Below, piece by piece: positions 10,858-20,872 of a DNA stretch of 64,000 nt (positions within the stretch are counted from its first letter, which is position 1; each line of letters begins with the position of its first letter). The position numbers were made by a program, and so were the translations under genes. Where the stretch lies: positions 186,001 to 250,000 of the forward strand of contig CANTFK010000838.1 in NCBI GenBank assembly GCA_947646735.1. Reading direction: 5' to 3'. The notes beneath the pieces were generated by a model. It worked only from the letters and a program-made list of their open reading frames with translations. It had not been told where the DNA came from and searched no databases. This DNA comes from Peronospora farinosa (taxonomy: Eukaryota > Oomycota > Peronosporomycetes > Peronosporales > Peronosporaceae).

Positions 10858-11539
10858 GGTAATGCTTTAATGAAATACTAGATAATACGTAGAAATAGCG
10901 TTACCTCTCCCAGCTTACTATCTAATGGAAATGACTATAAAAGTTAAGAATATGTCTGAGGTTTCTGTATTGTTCCTTAAGACAAATAATTTTCTCTAGA
11001 TTCTCTAGGGAAAGGGCACATCTGTCCCATCTGAGAACTGTCTGGGCCTTGCGAGAACACCGCTCAAATGGAGCGACGGTTGTCGGGAATGCAAGATAAT
11101 AACATGCCATCCAAGCTAATGCTGGTAGATGAAGCAGGTGGACCTTTCGTCATTCCATCGGGTTTTGATGTTTGTGGTCTTCTTAAAGGAAAGATAGGAG
11201 ATAATTTACTCCTCCAGCCGATTACTGCTGTACAAACGTTACACGTACCCGTTATGTCTGCAGTACTTAACGGTCAGGTATAAAAAGGTACGTAAAAAAG
11301 TTAAGTTTAAGACCTGAGAGACATCATGTGACACACCCTTGCGTATGTCATATACACTAGGTGTACTCGATTTGATGGGGATGACGAAAAGCTGAAACTA
11401 GGCGTCATTAAATGACGTTAGTCAATTACATCACTAAGCGAGCTATGATAGATCTAAGTTCGCACGTAAGGATGCGCATCTACAGAGATGGCAACCACCA
11501 TTACATACTAAGCGATTAATAGTTAATTATATAATTTTT
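10858..11539. other. Gene-free spacer between copia and gypsy elements
   Basis: AT-rich sequence with no supported gene. A 71-codon frame at 11068-11283 (+) has no domain and no splice or promoter support. Confidence 0.3.
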
Positions 11540-11850
11540 ATTTAACATGAATCAGTCTTGAATTCACTACATCACACTCCCTGCCCACGAGAAGCTGAAT
11601 AAGCTTCTGTATGGTGCTAGTGAATCTCTTGCTTAAAAGTTCGCTGCGCGGTTCGCTTCGGCGACCGGCAACAGTTGGTGCGACCGCTTTGATTTTTATC
11701 AGTTATTTTCATCCTTTTTTAGATTTAGCTATGTATAAGGGACCTAAGCGGTCGACCATACATCCCACCACCGCGCACGAAGGTTCGGTGAACCAAGCGC
11801 TTTCTTGCGTGCTTGAAGGTGTGTACGTATAAGCGCCCGTCTATACTTAA
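11540..11850 (+). repeat. gypsy 5' LTR (diverged)
   Basis: Shares with 17262-17560 an almost identical core (11640-11680 against about 17356-17395) and matching start and end words in the same order, with poorly matching stretches between. Borders are approximate. Confidence 0.55.
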
Positions 11851-11869
11851 TACCTGCCCACGACCCGTC

Positions 11870-12760
11870 TCGTTGAGCGTGAAAGCCTCTCGAAACATCA
11901 TCAAAAGGTGGATAAGTATTTGGCTCATGGACTTGGTGAACAAGCCCTGGTCAACCCCTTGGGTTGTCCTCCTAACCATCATGCTCAGTTAGATCTGTTT
12001 GAGGCGTCTGTGCTCGGACAGCGTAGAGACGTGTCCGAGGTACATGACCATGCTGCGGTCGAGTCCTTTAATAAGACTCAGGATTAGAGTCTGCGTGAAA
12101 AGGCTCGGAGCGAGGCGCTCAACATAATTGTTGAAACACTTTCTGCCCGGTCTAAACACTTAGGGATATTTCAGATGGGCCCTCCGAAGTTTGATAGAGC
12201 TGCCCTACATACGATTGTACGCTGACTTTTAGCAGTAGAGCAATGAGGTATGACGCAGCTCATAGAAGACGACACAAGAATGGTATCGTATGTCATGTCT
12301 ACTTTGCGTGGCAAAGCGTCATAGAGGGCGTACTTTGCGCTTATGCCAAACGCAAAGGCGTTCTATTCATAAACAATCTTTAAACAAAAGGATTTGCGCC
12401 ATGTATGAGCCGCCTAACAATGAAGTTCTACTTCTGGCGCGCTCCTTTAAAGCACGACAGGTGATACGCTCCCTGCAAGAGTATGCGCAGAAAATGCGCT
12501 CGCTGTCGGCAACCATTACCTTGGGTCCGATACCGGAACATAACAATGTGTCTACGTTCATGAACGGACTACCGCATGGTCCATCGCCTCAGGACTTTTT
12601 TAAAAAGTTGTCAAAGAAGATAGAAGAGGCAATTAAAATTGACATGGTTGAGAATCAATTTTACAACAGTACCTCGGCGACAGCTTTCCATAAGCCATCG
12701 GACGATAGGGTGAGAGGCAGAACCGTTTGTCGCTTGAACGTGTGGAGCCTGGTACATTAG
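11870..12760 (+). pseudogene. gypsy gag remnant
   Basis: Reading on the plus strand gives a Gag with several in-frame stops: an N-terminal coiled segment (about 11990-12110), then GPPKFDRAALHTIV, QLIEDDTRMVSYVMSTLRGKAS, and at 12400-12700 MYEPPNNEVLLLA, SLQEYAQKMRSLSATITLGP and FMNGLPHGPSPQ. The order and spacing match gypsy Gag of oomycete elements. I did not find an intact CCHC zinc knuckle. Confidence 0.75.
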
Positions 12761-13179
12761 AGGATACATTTCTTATTGCCCTCCGTGAGGACTTAAGGCT
12801 TCTGCCAAGCCTTTGGTTATCTTCATCGCTCGTCCGTCTGGTCCGGAACCTATGGAGATCGACATGATTAAGTCGTCGGGCGACCGACGACTCCCTATAA
12901 GGGCAACGCTCGCACCGGACGTCAAACGGTTTGCTTTCGTTATCGAAAGCCAGGGCATCGCTCAGCTGAGTGTCGCGTGCCAGCGCCGATGTCAGCGCGT
13001 ATAGTGGACGCCCATTAAGAGGGCACTGCCCCGGCCGCACGCTTAATATAATTGCCGAGACAAGTACTCTACTGGTTGAAATGGAGGTTTGGCTTCCTCG
13101 GTGGCAGATCAACCTTTCAGCCCTCCGGCGCTGCGCGCACGGTAAATTTCAAGGCGATTCAAGTCTGATTATTGTCTGT

Positions 13180-13560
13180 TTACATGTCGCCGGTGCCCGG
13201 CGACCTCCTGGACTCAAGAGCGACGAACAGTTTCTTCTGTAAATTTTGCTTATCGATTCTGTTTCCCAGCATTCAGGTCCGCGAGGGACCTGGCCAAGTC
13301 GTCGTCAAAATGGCTGACGGGAAACCACACCGCGTATTGCGACGCGAAGTGTCGTTGCCGTACACATTTGACGGTTATCGCTGTAATGATGATTTCTTGG
13401 TAATCGCAATAAATTATGCATTCGATTGCATTCTGGACATGCCATGGTTGTCATGTTATAAGTCTCCGATCGACTGGTTCGCCAGATCAGTGAGACTTCG
13501 ACGCAAGTTCGACATTAGTGAAGTGTTTTACCCATCTCTTGGTGTCTTCAAATGACTGGC
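13180..13560 (+). pseudogene. gypsy retropepsin-like protease remnant
   Basis: The frame at 13172-13555 begins near DSRATNSFFCK, which corresponds to the aspartic-protease DSGA-T-NF signature with Gly changed to Arg. It continues with VVVKMADGKPHRVLRREV and CILDMPWLSCYKSPIDW, typical of RVP_2 proteases in gypsy elements. The altered active-site neighbour and the flanking stops show it is dead. Confidence 0.72.
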
Positions 13561-14319
13561 CCAATGTTACAGTCGTGGATCGTAATTTCACGACGCAGGC
13601 GGTGCACAAATCGAGCGATTGCCCTCTTTATGCTGCTTGTGCTGTTCCTCGAGACACAAGTGGCAGTGTGAAGCGAGGAGATCGACGAGGACGACGCGGC
13701 TGAACAGAGGCTTCCGCACGTAAATGCAGTTGATGAGCCGGGGTTCCTATCTGCACCTATTGTGGTCGAACCGAGGTTTTTACACGAGTTTACGGTGGCC
13801 AAGCAGGAGCTCCTGAAACAAGTGTTGACGGTCATTTATGGGTTACTCCATCCACGTGTTTCCGGCATCATGGATGAGGACATCCAGTACTTTTAGAGAG
13901 GGGGGTGATGGTTTGTCACCTGACTGCGGTTCGCCAACTTCGAGTAGTGACTCGAAGCACGATGGGAGATAAATCATCGAGAATTTAGCGTTGAAATGTG
14001 TCCATGCTATCGTGTACGTGGAAGGAAGTCCACAAAGGCGCCAATACATGGAATACGCGAATCCACCTCGCGACGCGTTTTTAATTACAAACCTTCCAGG
14101 GCTCTCTTGGAAACATTTCCTACGTGACCTTCAGGGAGACATTGTGGAACTGATGTGTATGATCACAACGAGGTAGTTACCGCGACTAACGAAGAGTATA
14201 TGACGCACCCTCGAAGCACTGAGCCTAAGTCAGCGCGTGGAAAATGATTTGCGTCGCAATCATGGGAGGCTCCGCGATAGTTTGATAACCCTGTCTACGA
14301 AGTTGCTCGTGAGTATGCA

Positions 14320-15260
14320 GACGTGTTTTGGACAAGATTCCGGCTGAACGTCGTGGTGTTCGGCACGAGATGGACCTCGTGCAGGGTCAAAGTATTGTGT
14401 GGCACAATAGTGGCCGTTGCCTCGAGATCAAGTCGAGTTTATTGATGCGTTATTCGAAGACCGCCGCAAGGCGGGTCATCTGCGTGAGAGTGTCGCACCA
14501 TATTCGAGTCCAACCTTCTGCGTGAAAAAGGCTACGGGAGGCTGGCGGATAGTGCATGCGTTTAATAAGCTAATGATGTCGCTATTCCTGCACAAACGGC
14601 TATACCAGGAAAGACATGGTGTTGAATTTCGTGTCAGGAAGTGTCATCTTCAGTGCCATCGACTTGAGCGATGGCTTTTACCAGATTTTGATGCGACCGA
14701 GTGATATCCCACTCACAGCGGTGGACACCCCGAGTGGCATGTTATAGGAGTGGCTAGTTATGCCATAAGGATTGAAGAACGCTCCGGCCACTTTCAATCG
14801 CATTGTGTCTTAAGTGTTGAGACCACTTCGGAACTTTGCTCCAAGTTATTTTGACAACATCTTCGTCCACAGTCGCGCTGAGGGCAACCTCAGCGATGTC
14901 CAAGCATACCTTCAACATTTGAAACAGGTGTTTCAAGTCATGCGAGACAACAACGTGTATGCGAAACTCAAGAAGTGTGTCTTTTGTGCACCGGAACTTC
15001 CGGTGCTGGGTTGCTATGTGAGTAAAAAAAATCGGGAGTTCGAGCTGATGTAAAGAAGGTGTCGTCAATTTTTTTTTGGCCCACGGCCAAGAATCCTACG
15101 GAGTTGCGCCAGTGACTCAGCTTGGCTTATTATTTGCATATGTATACAAAGAATCGCGCCGGATCTATACAGACTTTGTTGTTACTTTTAAAGAAAGACG
15201 CCACGTGGTCAAGACGTCCCAGCTGGCAGTAGAAGAACGCGTTTCGAAGGCGGTCAATCA
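14320..15260 (+). pseudogene. gypsy reverse transcriptase remnant
   Basis: Pieces in successive frames give FIDALFEDRRKAGHLRES, YSSPTFCVKKATGGWRIVHA, a SAIDLSDGFYQ-like region near 14660, PSDIPLTAVDTPSGML, and SYFDNIFVHSRAEGN at about 14840-14885. The catalytic box, normally an F/Y-x-DD form, reads FDN, so the second catalytic Asp is lost. The connection toward RNase H (FFWPTAKNPTEL; LLLLKKDATWSRR) is visible to about 15230 with a stop inside. Confidence 0.8.
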
Positions 15261-16229
15261 GTCCATCGAGCTAACGGGGACGCCACGCCACGTGGCGTAA
15301 AAGAAGCAGCCTTCGCCTTCAAGTGACTACATTTTCGCTCAAAATACCGTGAGCTGCACCCGCTGATTGTATATCACCTTCATCTTCCCCAGGGTGGAGC
15401 TACGAGGTGTTGTGGGGCGACTCACGACAAGAAGACTAGGAACCTGAGGATGTCGAACCGAATTTACAAAAAATGGCGTCAACCTTGTTGATGCGTGTAC
15501 AGCATTGTAGCCGCACAACGTTCGGGACCAAAAGTCCCTTCATTCGACGATGCAATTCCTTTAAGTTCTGGATTATTCTGTCTCTTGGCATATTCAAGGG
15601 ATACGTCTTCATCACACAATTATGAGCAAACAATATCTGCACATTATTGCCTTTGTGTAATAGTGCCGTGCCCGCGTTTATTTGCGGCTGAATATGATAT
15701 ACAACTCGTCCAAAAAGAGTCGAAAGATTGAGGATTGCGAGAAAAAATGAAAGCCGGCTACTGAAGTCACCCAAATTGTACGTTTTGATGTTTTCCACTT
15801 TCACGTCACGTTCCGTCATCCGAGTAACTATTAAGCACTTTTTTAGTCCCACAGCATCGTAGCCAAAATGTACGGTGCATTTTCATTGATCCATACCAGT
15901 TTCTCGTACAATTTTTTGATCGGCACTTCTAACGGTCCATATGCTTTTTCTTTCCCGAAAATAGGCACACATTGCTAGTGCCGTAGTAGAAGCATAAATC
16001 TGGTCGATGGGAGCCAGTTAAGTAAACGAATTCGTGTCGCGAGCATATCTCCCGTCTACCACACTCTCTAGCAGTGTCGCAATGAGGCTATCCCGCAAGT
16101 AATTGTATGTCGATTCGGATACGGATCCAACGCGGCGACATATAATAAATGCCTCACAATCGCTACAGTCTCACCCCCAAATCTGTAACGTGGTTCGGGC
16201 TCAATTTTGTCGTAAAGTGCTAGCACACT

Positions 16230-16560
16230 CTCCAGTTGTGTCTAGCACCTTGACCATCTAATACAACTCTTCAGTGTTGAGTGCGAACTCAGCAAGTGGT
16301 AAGAACGCACTCCAACTCGTGAAGGAATCAGCATGACTTTCGAGAACATCATCTAGGACTACACGCTCGATTCGCCCATTCGTTCCCGGGTGGGCCACTG
16401 TCGACATCTGCAGCTTCGTTTAGAAAAGTACGCAAGTGACGTCCAAAATGCAGTATGCTTCAAGCTCAAAACATCCATCTGTAGAACAGCTTTGAGCACT
16501 GTTGAATGACTTTGAAGTCGTGTCATCATGAGCGTTCGAGCGTGAATGTCAGTCGGATCG
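16230..16560 (-). pseudogene. gypsy integrase fragment, inverted
   Basis: On the minus strand, bases about 16394 to 16263 read HPGTNGRIERVVLDDVLES, HADSFTSWSAFLPLAEFAL, the end of the gypsy integrase core (H-P-x-T-x-G-x-x-E-R). It faces opposite to the gag-protease-RT remnants upstream. An internal inversion or insertion of a second gypsy copy explains this. Frame is lost on both sides. Confidence 0.7.
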
Positions 16561-17261
16561 CGCCACGCTGAACTTGCAGCAGTATTAAAAAGGAGAGACC
16601 ATAAGGATTCAACTTTAAGATACTAAGTCTCAATTTTATAGTAAAGACTTGTAGGACTTTAATAGTAGAGAATTGTAAGACTTGAAAAGTTGCAAAATGA
16701 ACAAGAGTCTTCTCCAGAAATCAAATATGAGGATAATGACAGTGAAGTCGACGCCCGAACCCGTCGGTTAACAATAGCACTCTGTGCCTACTTCTACACG
16801 ACGGCAGGATAAGAAATCGCGACTAGGTTGTCGTAATCACCGCTCCTATCGGTAACATCTGTACTGGTGGATGCGGGTGGGAACAAAAGCTACCCTGTTA
16901 AAAGGATATAGGTCCACCGCTATGTGAAGCGGAAGCAGTAAGATCCCTGTCCAGCGAAAATAATTCCCGACGAGTTTCGACTCTTAAGAAACTGTTGACA
17001 CGTTGCGCGCCGGGTGCTTGGGCTGGTGTATGCTTACGACCAGAGTCACCAGCTGCAGCCACTATGCTAGGTCCTGATAGACTATCAGGGGCAGCGTAAG
17101 GAGAAGAAATAAGGACCCAAAACATCTCACACATGCGCCATAGTGTAATTGATTCGCTGCGACCGTTGTTTCGCTACATTTGCATGTTGCTTAACACAAC
17201 GCAGGAACTCTGCTTCGTATTCGTCGGTCATTTCGTTAGAACACAACACGAGTTATTCTAC

Positions 17262-17560
17262 TGATTATGAATCAATCCTGAATTTATTACATCACATTTC
17301 TGCGCGCGGGAAGACTAGTAACAGCTTCCGCGACGCAGTTAGGTGCTTGTTCTTTTGTTCGTTGCGCGGTTCGCTTCGGCGACCGGTGACAGTTGTGTGC
17401 GGTTCTTTGGCGCCAGTCAACTTTCACCACAGCTCAACCTCTACCACAGCACGCGGGGCTAAGACGCTCTAACCGCTTCCTCATATGTGCAGAAGGTGTG
17501 CGTGCTTGTAGAACGTGGCGACTTACTATAAGCGCCCGTCTACAACTGCTCTTACCGTCC
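17262..17560 (+). repeat. gypsy 3' LTR (diverged)
   Basis: Partner of the repeat at 11540-11850; borders approximate. It is followed near 17604 by a short palindromic GATTATAC...GTATAATC motif that could act as a terminator-like hairpin or be chance. Confidence 0.5.
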
Positions 17561-19214
17561 TCTGGCTCTGATGCAGACGAAAAATGTAATGGGGTACTCT
17601 CTTGATTATACTTTTGTATAATCAACCTTCGCTGTCATCAGTGAAGCAGGTGTCTCAAAACCTCACGTACACGGATGGAGACAGAGGAAGCTATACGACT
17701 AAGTGACTCACTCAGTTGTAAGAGAAAAGAGAAGTGAATTTAATATAGTTAACTATCTAATAAAACTCAATCATTAATAACCTTGTATCAACCATATTAC
17801 AGTACAAATATGTATGCTACCTTCGTGCCCTTCATTCATTGCGCGCGTCCATCGGTCATTGGTCAGCGCCTTGGGTTGATAAAATGGCCTACATTAACCA
17901 ATTAGCAACTTTAAGGAGATACGAGGACAATAAGAGAATATTGTCAAATATTATTAGTTATAATAATATTCTTATTGACACTTATTGTTAGTGTCAATAT
18001 TATGTAACAAGCTTACCCCATCACGAAAAAGCCTGTTCTTTTGGTCCAACGGCTGTGAGTCGGCTATTGAGAATTCGCCAAAATTAGGGTCGTCTAGATC
18101 TTTGTTTTCCACCTGGACTTGAAATTACATTGTTTCATTACCGAAAAAAAGCTCAATGGCTTCGTGAGTGTGAAAAGAGATGCGCAATAGAGCAGATGGC
18201 AAAACAATTTCGTATCGATATGCTATATTATTATTTGATTCATGGACTATCTATTGATCAATGGGTTTGGAATAGCTTTTGATATTAAATCCAATTACAT
18301 GGATCTGGATTAGTTGAATATTTACCCGACATAGACATGGATGGGGGTCTACATGTCACAGGGATAAAACTTGGGGACCTTTGGGAACATGTCAAACTTA
18401 GTCTGGAGACTACGACTTAAGTACGTTGTCAGCAGTGTGACGATTAGCAACCTTGGCGTTTCTATATTGGTAAATGGAGAAGGTTTGATTGCTATGGACT
18501 TCTATGGAATACAAGATACCGATAGTAATATCATCTCCGTTGAGTCTGTACCTATAACTTATACGGGGACCTGTATCAAACATTTCATTACTGTAAAGTT
18601 TATACATTTATTAGAGTAAATGAGTTTAAAAATTACTTATCGGCGTCAGATCTGTCGCCTTGGCATTACTGTGTCCAGGATTCGACATCATTTCATCGTG
18701 TATGCATTCCAAGCAGGAATTACTTGAAGTGCATGGGTTTTCCGATGTGTAACTGATGCAATTAATCTTGCCGCAAATAAGGTGATGCTACGACTCTTTC
18801 CTGCTAGTAAATCATACACGAGTAATCGATGGCTGGAATCGCCTCCATACTGCCGAGGCTGGCGTTTGTCGTATCCAACGTGGGCATTTGTATTGCGGCC
18901 GTCGCTGGTTATGCTTGAGTAGGGGAAATTCCAGAAACAAGATCACTCGAGCAGCTACACGTCGGACCCTGTGCGACGAAAGTATGGTACAAGTTAAAAG
19001 GGTGGCTTCGCCCAGTACATCCTACCTAGCTCAAGAATAATTTTACGTGCATTACAAGACCTTTGCGGGATCGACGTGGCGGTCGCTCGCAACTTAATGC
19101 TTCTAGTGATTGACAAGTGGATGGAGGAGAGAACATATATGGATAGCCACTATACCGGCAAACTTAAATAATGTTTGAGTCGATTATCATAAAATACTAG
19201 ACGGCGACAGACAC
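17561..19214. other. AT-rich gene-free region with hairpin
   Basis: No supported gene in 1.6 kb. A perfect 10-bp inverted repeat (TATTGACACT at 17973-17982, AGTGTCAATA at 17990-17999, 7-base loop) lies in a strongly AT-rich tract with further TTATTA/TAATAA symmetry upstream. Short frames such as 18371-18619 (+) show no domain. This stretch separates the transposon block from the gene-dense part. Confidence 0.45.
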
Positions 19215-19967
19215 TTACGCCATGAGGCGGGGGCGAATGGGGCCGACGTCGGCGTATAACATGGCGCTGGATAGCGACAGCTCGCGGATGGAAGGCAGTT
19301 TGTAGCCACTGTTCATCTTGCGACTGGGGGACAGCATGGGAAGGCTACACAGGGGCACCGGCTGCATCAGTGGTGAAATGATGCGAGGTTTTTTCTGAGT
19401 GTAAGCGGCCATAGCTGCCTTTGGATTAGAAATCGGGCGCGGGAGAATGGGCGTAAACTTATCGTTAACGGCCCAGTCAATTGGCTGCACAGCGGCACGC
19501 TTCGCCGGCATCTCTTCATCGGAGGCGATTTTGCGTTTGCGAGACTTTTTGCTCTGGCGTTTGACTAGCGACATCTCGCTAAAGTTGTCGCGCTTGAAGT
19601 GTTCGCGGCTGTAGGTAGGAAACTGAGCACGGGCTTTGCTCCACTTGCGGAAGCCAAAGTAGTTGAGCTGGCGCTGGAAGCTCGAGAAATTCTTATTCTT
19701 GAAGTATTTAGGCAAAATCTGAGACGTCATAGCCTCCTTGTCCAAGATCTGAAAAGCCATTCCGTCTTCAGCCCACCGAATGATCTTGGAGTCCTCACGC
19801 CGTAGCAACTGGTGCAGATGCAGTAGGAACGGGGCCACCCAGCCGCGCTTTTCTCCGCTCAAACTTGAGCTCGAGTCGCTGCTACTGGAGCTGCTGTAAA
19901 CCGACGTCGCAGGTGACAGTGGACACATAGTATTCGCCTCGTCAGTGAGAAGATCATGAACGTTCAT
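19215..19967 (-). CDS. Heat-shock-factor-type DNA-binding domain protein
   Basis: A 250-residue single-exon protein. After a Ser-rich start (residues 24-37) comes an HSF DNA-binding domain at about 42-137: WVAPFLLHLHQLL, then IIRWAEDGMAFQILD, then ILPKYFKNKNFSSFQRQLNYFGFRK, the recognition-helix signature of the family. A basic KKSRKRK stretch at 140-146 is a likely nuclear signal. Known HSFs bind nGAAn repeats as trimers through a leucine-zipper-like HR-A/B region. I see no clear zipper in the C-terminal 100 residues, so this is a short HSF-like factor and may bind differently. It is probably a nuclear transcription regulator. The start is the first ATG in a long open frame. Confidence 0.9.
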   Translation of the reverse strand: MNVHDLLTDEANTMCPLSPATSVYSSSSSSDSSSSLSGEKRGWVAPFLLHLHQLLRREDSKIIRWAEDGMAFQILDKEAMTSQILPKYFKNKNFSSFQRQLNYFGFRKWSKARAQFPTYSREHFKRDNFSEMSLVKRQSKKSRKRKIASDEEMPAKRAAVQPIDWAVNDKFTPILPRPISNPKAAMAAYTQKKPRIISPLMQPVPLCSLPMLSPSRKMNSGYKLPSIRELSLSSAMLYADVGPIRPRLMA

Positions 19968-20872
19968 TGCTGTTTGAGGGAAATTTGCACTTGTGCGCGA
20001 CAGATCAAAATCGAAAATGAGCTGGCACTCTAACCCAGCGCGTGCTCGCAGGAACCATAGTAAATCGCTATAGTTTTCTTTTTGTGAATCTAGATTCGGT
20101 TGAATTACTACTGTTAGAGATTGAATACACGATATTTGATACGAATCTTGGCAGGACTAGGGTATGATAAGCGCGGGATCTTGTGGATTCATTTCCTGTT
20201 CGCATAAGCACCTTTTGGTATTGGAATTCCTGCTGGAGCTCGTGAAGTATTTTGTTTTATAAATGCATGGGCGCATACGAACGATTTGCTTGCGGTAGAA
20301 AGCAGATTGTGCCATCACATAACTAGAGTGCTCTTGCATAATCAGTCTGTGGAAATTTGATTTACTACCTTTTGCAAATCAAGAAAATTTCGCCAGGAAG
20401 TACCTTGGTTGATTCGCTGCTAGATCAAAACTAGGTCTACAGATCATCAATAAATTTTTGAAACGAAGCAGTCAGTATCATGAAGATTCGTGTGCGCTGC
20501 ATGCTTGGTACATGCTTCTGTAAGTATTCGACGGCTTCTACTCGGCGTCAGGCACTGTGTCTTATTTTGTATCGCTGGTTTAAATACCGGCAAGCAGCAA
20601 TCAGAAAAGGCGCTTGACGTCGTTACTATTGTGGAACGTCGACGTTTCGAGCCCTTGAATCTATTTCTGACGGTCGTTATGAACCTCTTTACAGGGTACT
20701 ACAGCCCTCCTGGAAATTATAGGCCTGAACTTGGTTGAAATCTCGTCGATTCCGATTGATGTTGACTCTATTTCTGACATGGCCATGACCGTCTTGGATA
20801 GCGTTTAACATCAGACACTCCACCGGAATGAGCGTCTGAAGTACTGATGATAACAATGACAAGCATTCTGAT
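19968..20872. other. Intergenic region between HSF-like and PUM3-like genes
   Basis: About 900 bases with no supported gene. It includes the upstream region of the HSF-like gene and the 3' side of the PUM3-like gene. Short frames at 20157-20339 (-) and 20490-20738 (+) have no recognised content. Confidence 0.4.

Larger units (their letters stand above)
11540..17560 (+). mobile_element. Ty3/gypsy LTR retrotransposon, decayed and rearranged
   Basis: Two diverged LTR-like repeats (about 11540-11850 and 17262-17560) share a core of about 38 bases containing GCGCGGTTCGCTTCGGCGACCGG, a GAATC...GAATT...TACATCACA start and an AGCGCCCGTCTA end. Between them, on the plus strand and in gypsy order, are Gag, retropepsin-like and reverse transcriptase remnants with many stops. 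An integrase remnant lies on the opposite strand (about 16230-16560). The LTRs are much more diverged than those of the copia element, so this is the older insertion, or the two LTRs belong to different copies of one family. Confidence 0.7.

Noticed and set aside
15436..15852. 138-codon minus-strand frame inside the gypsy region
   Set aside because: It continues from integrase-like sequence through several stops and shows no recognisable domain; probably chance openness in a decayed element, though an unknown insert is possible.
18371..18619. 82-codon plus frame
   Set aside because: No domain, and AT-rich DNA around it has frequent stops in all frames; no splice model extends it.
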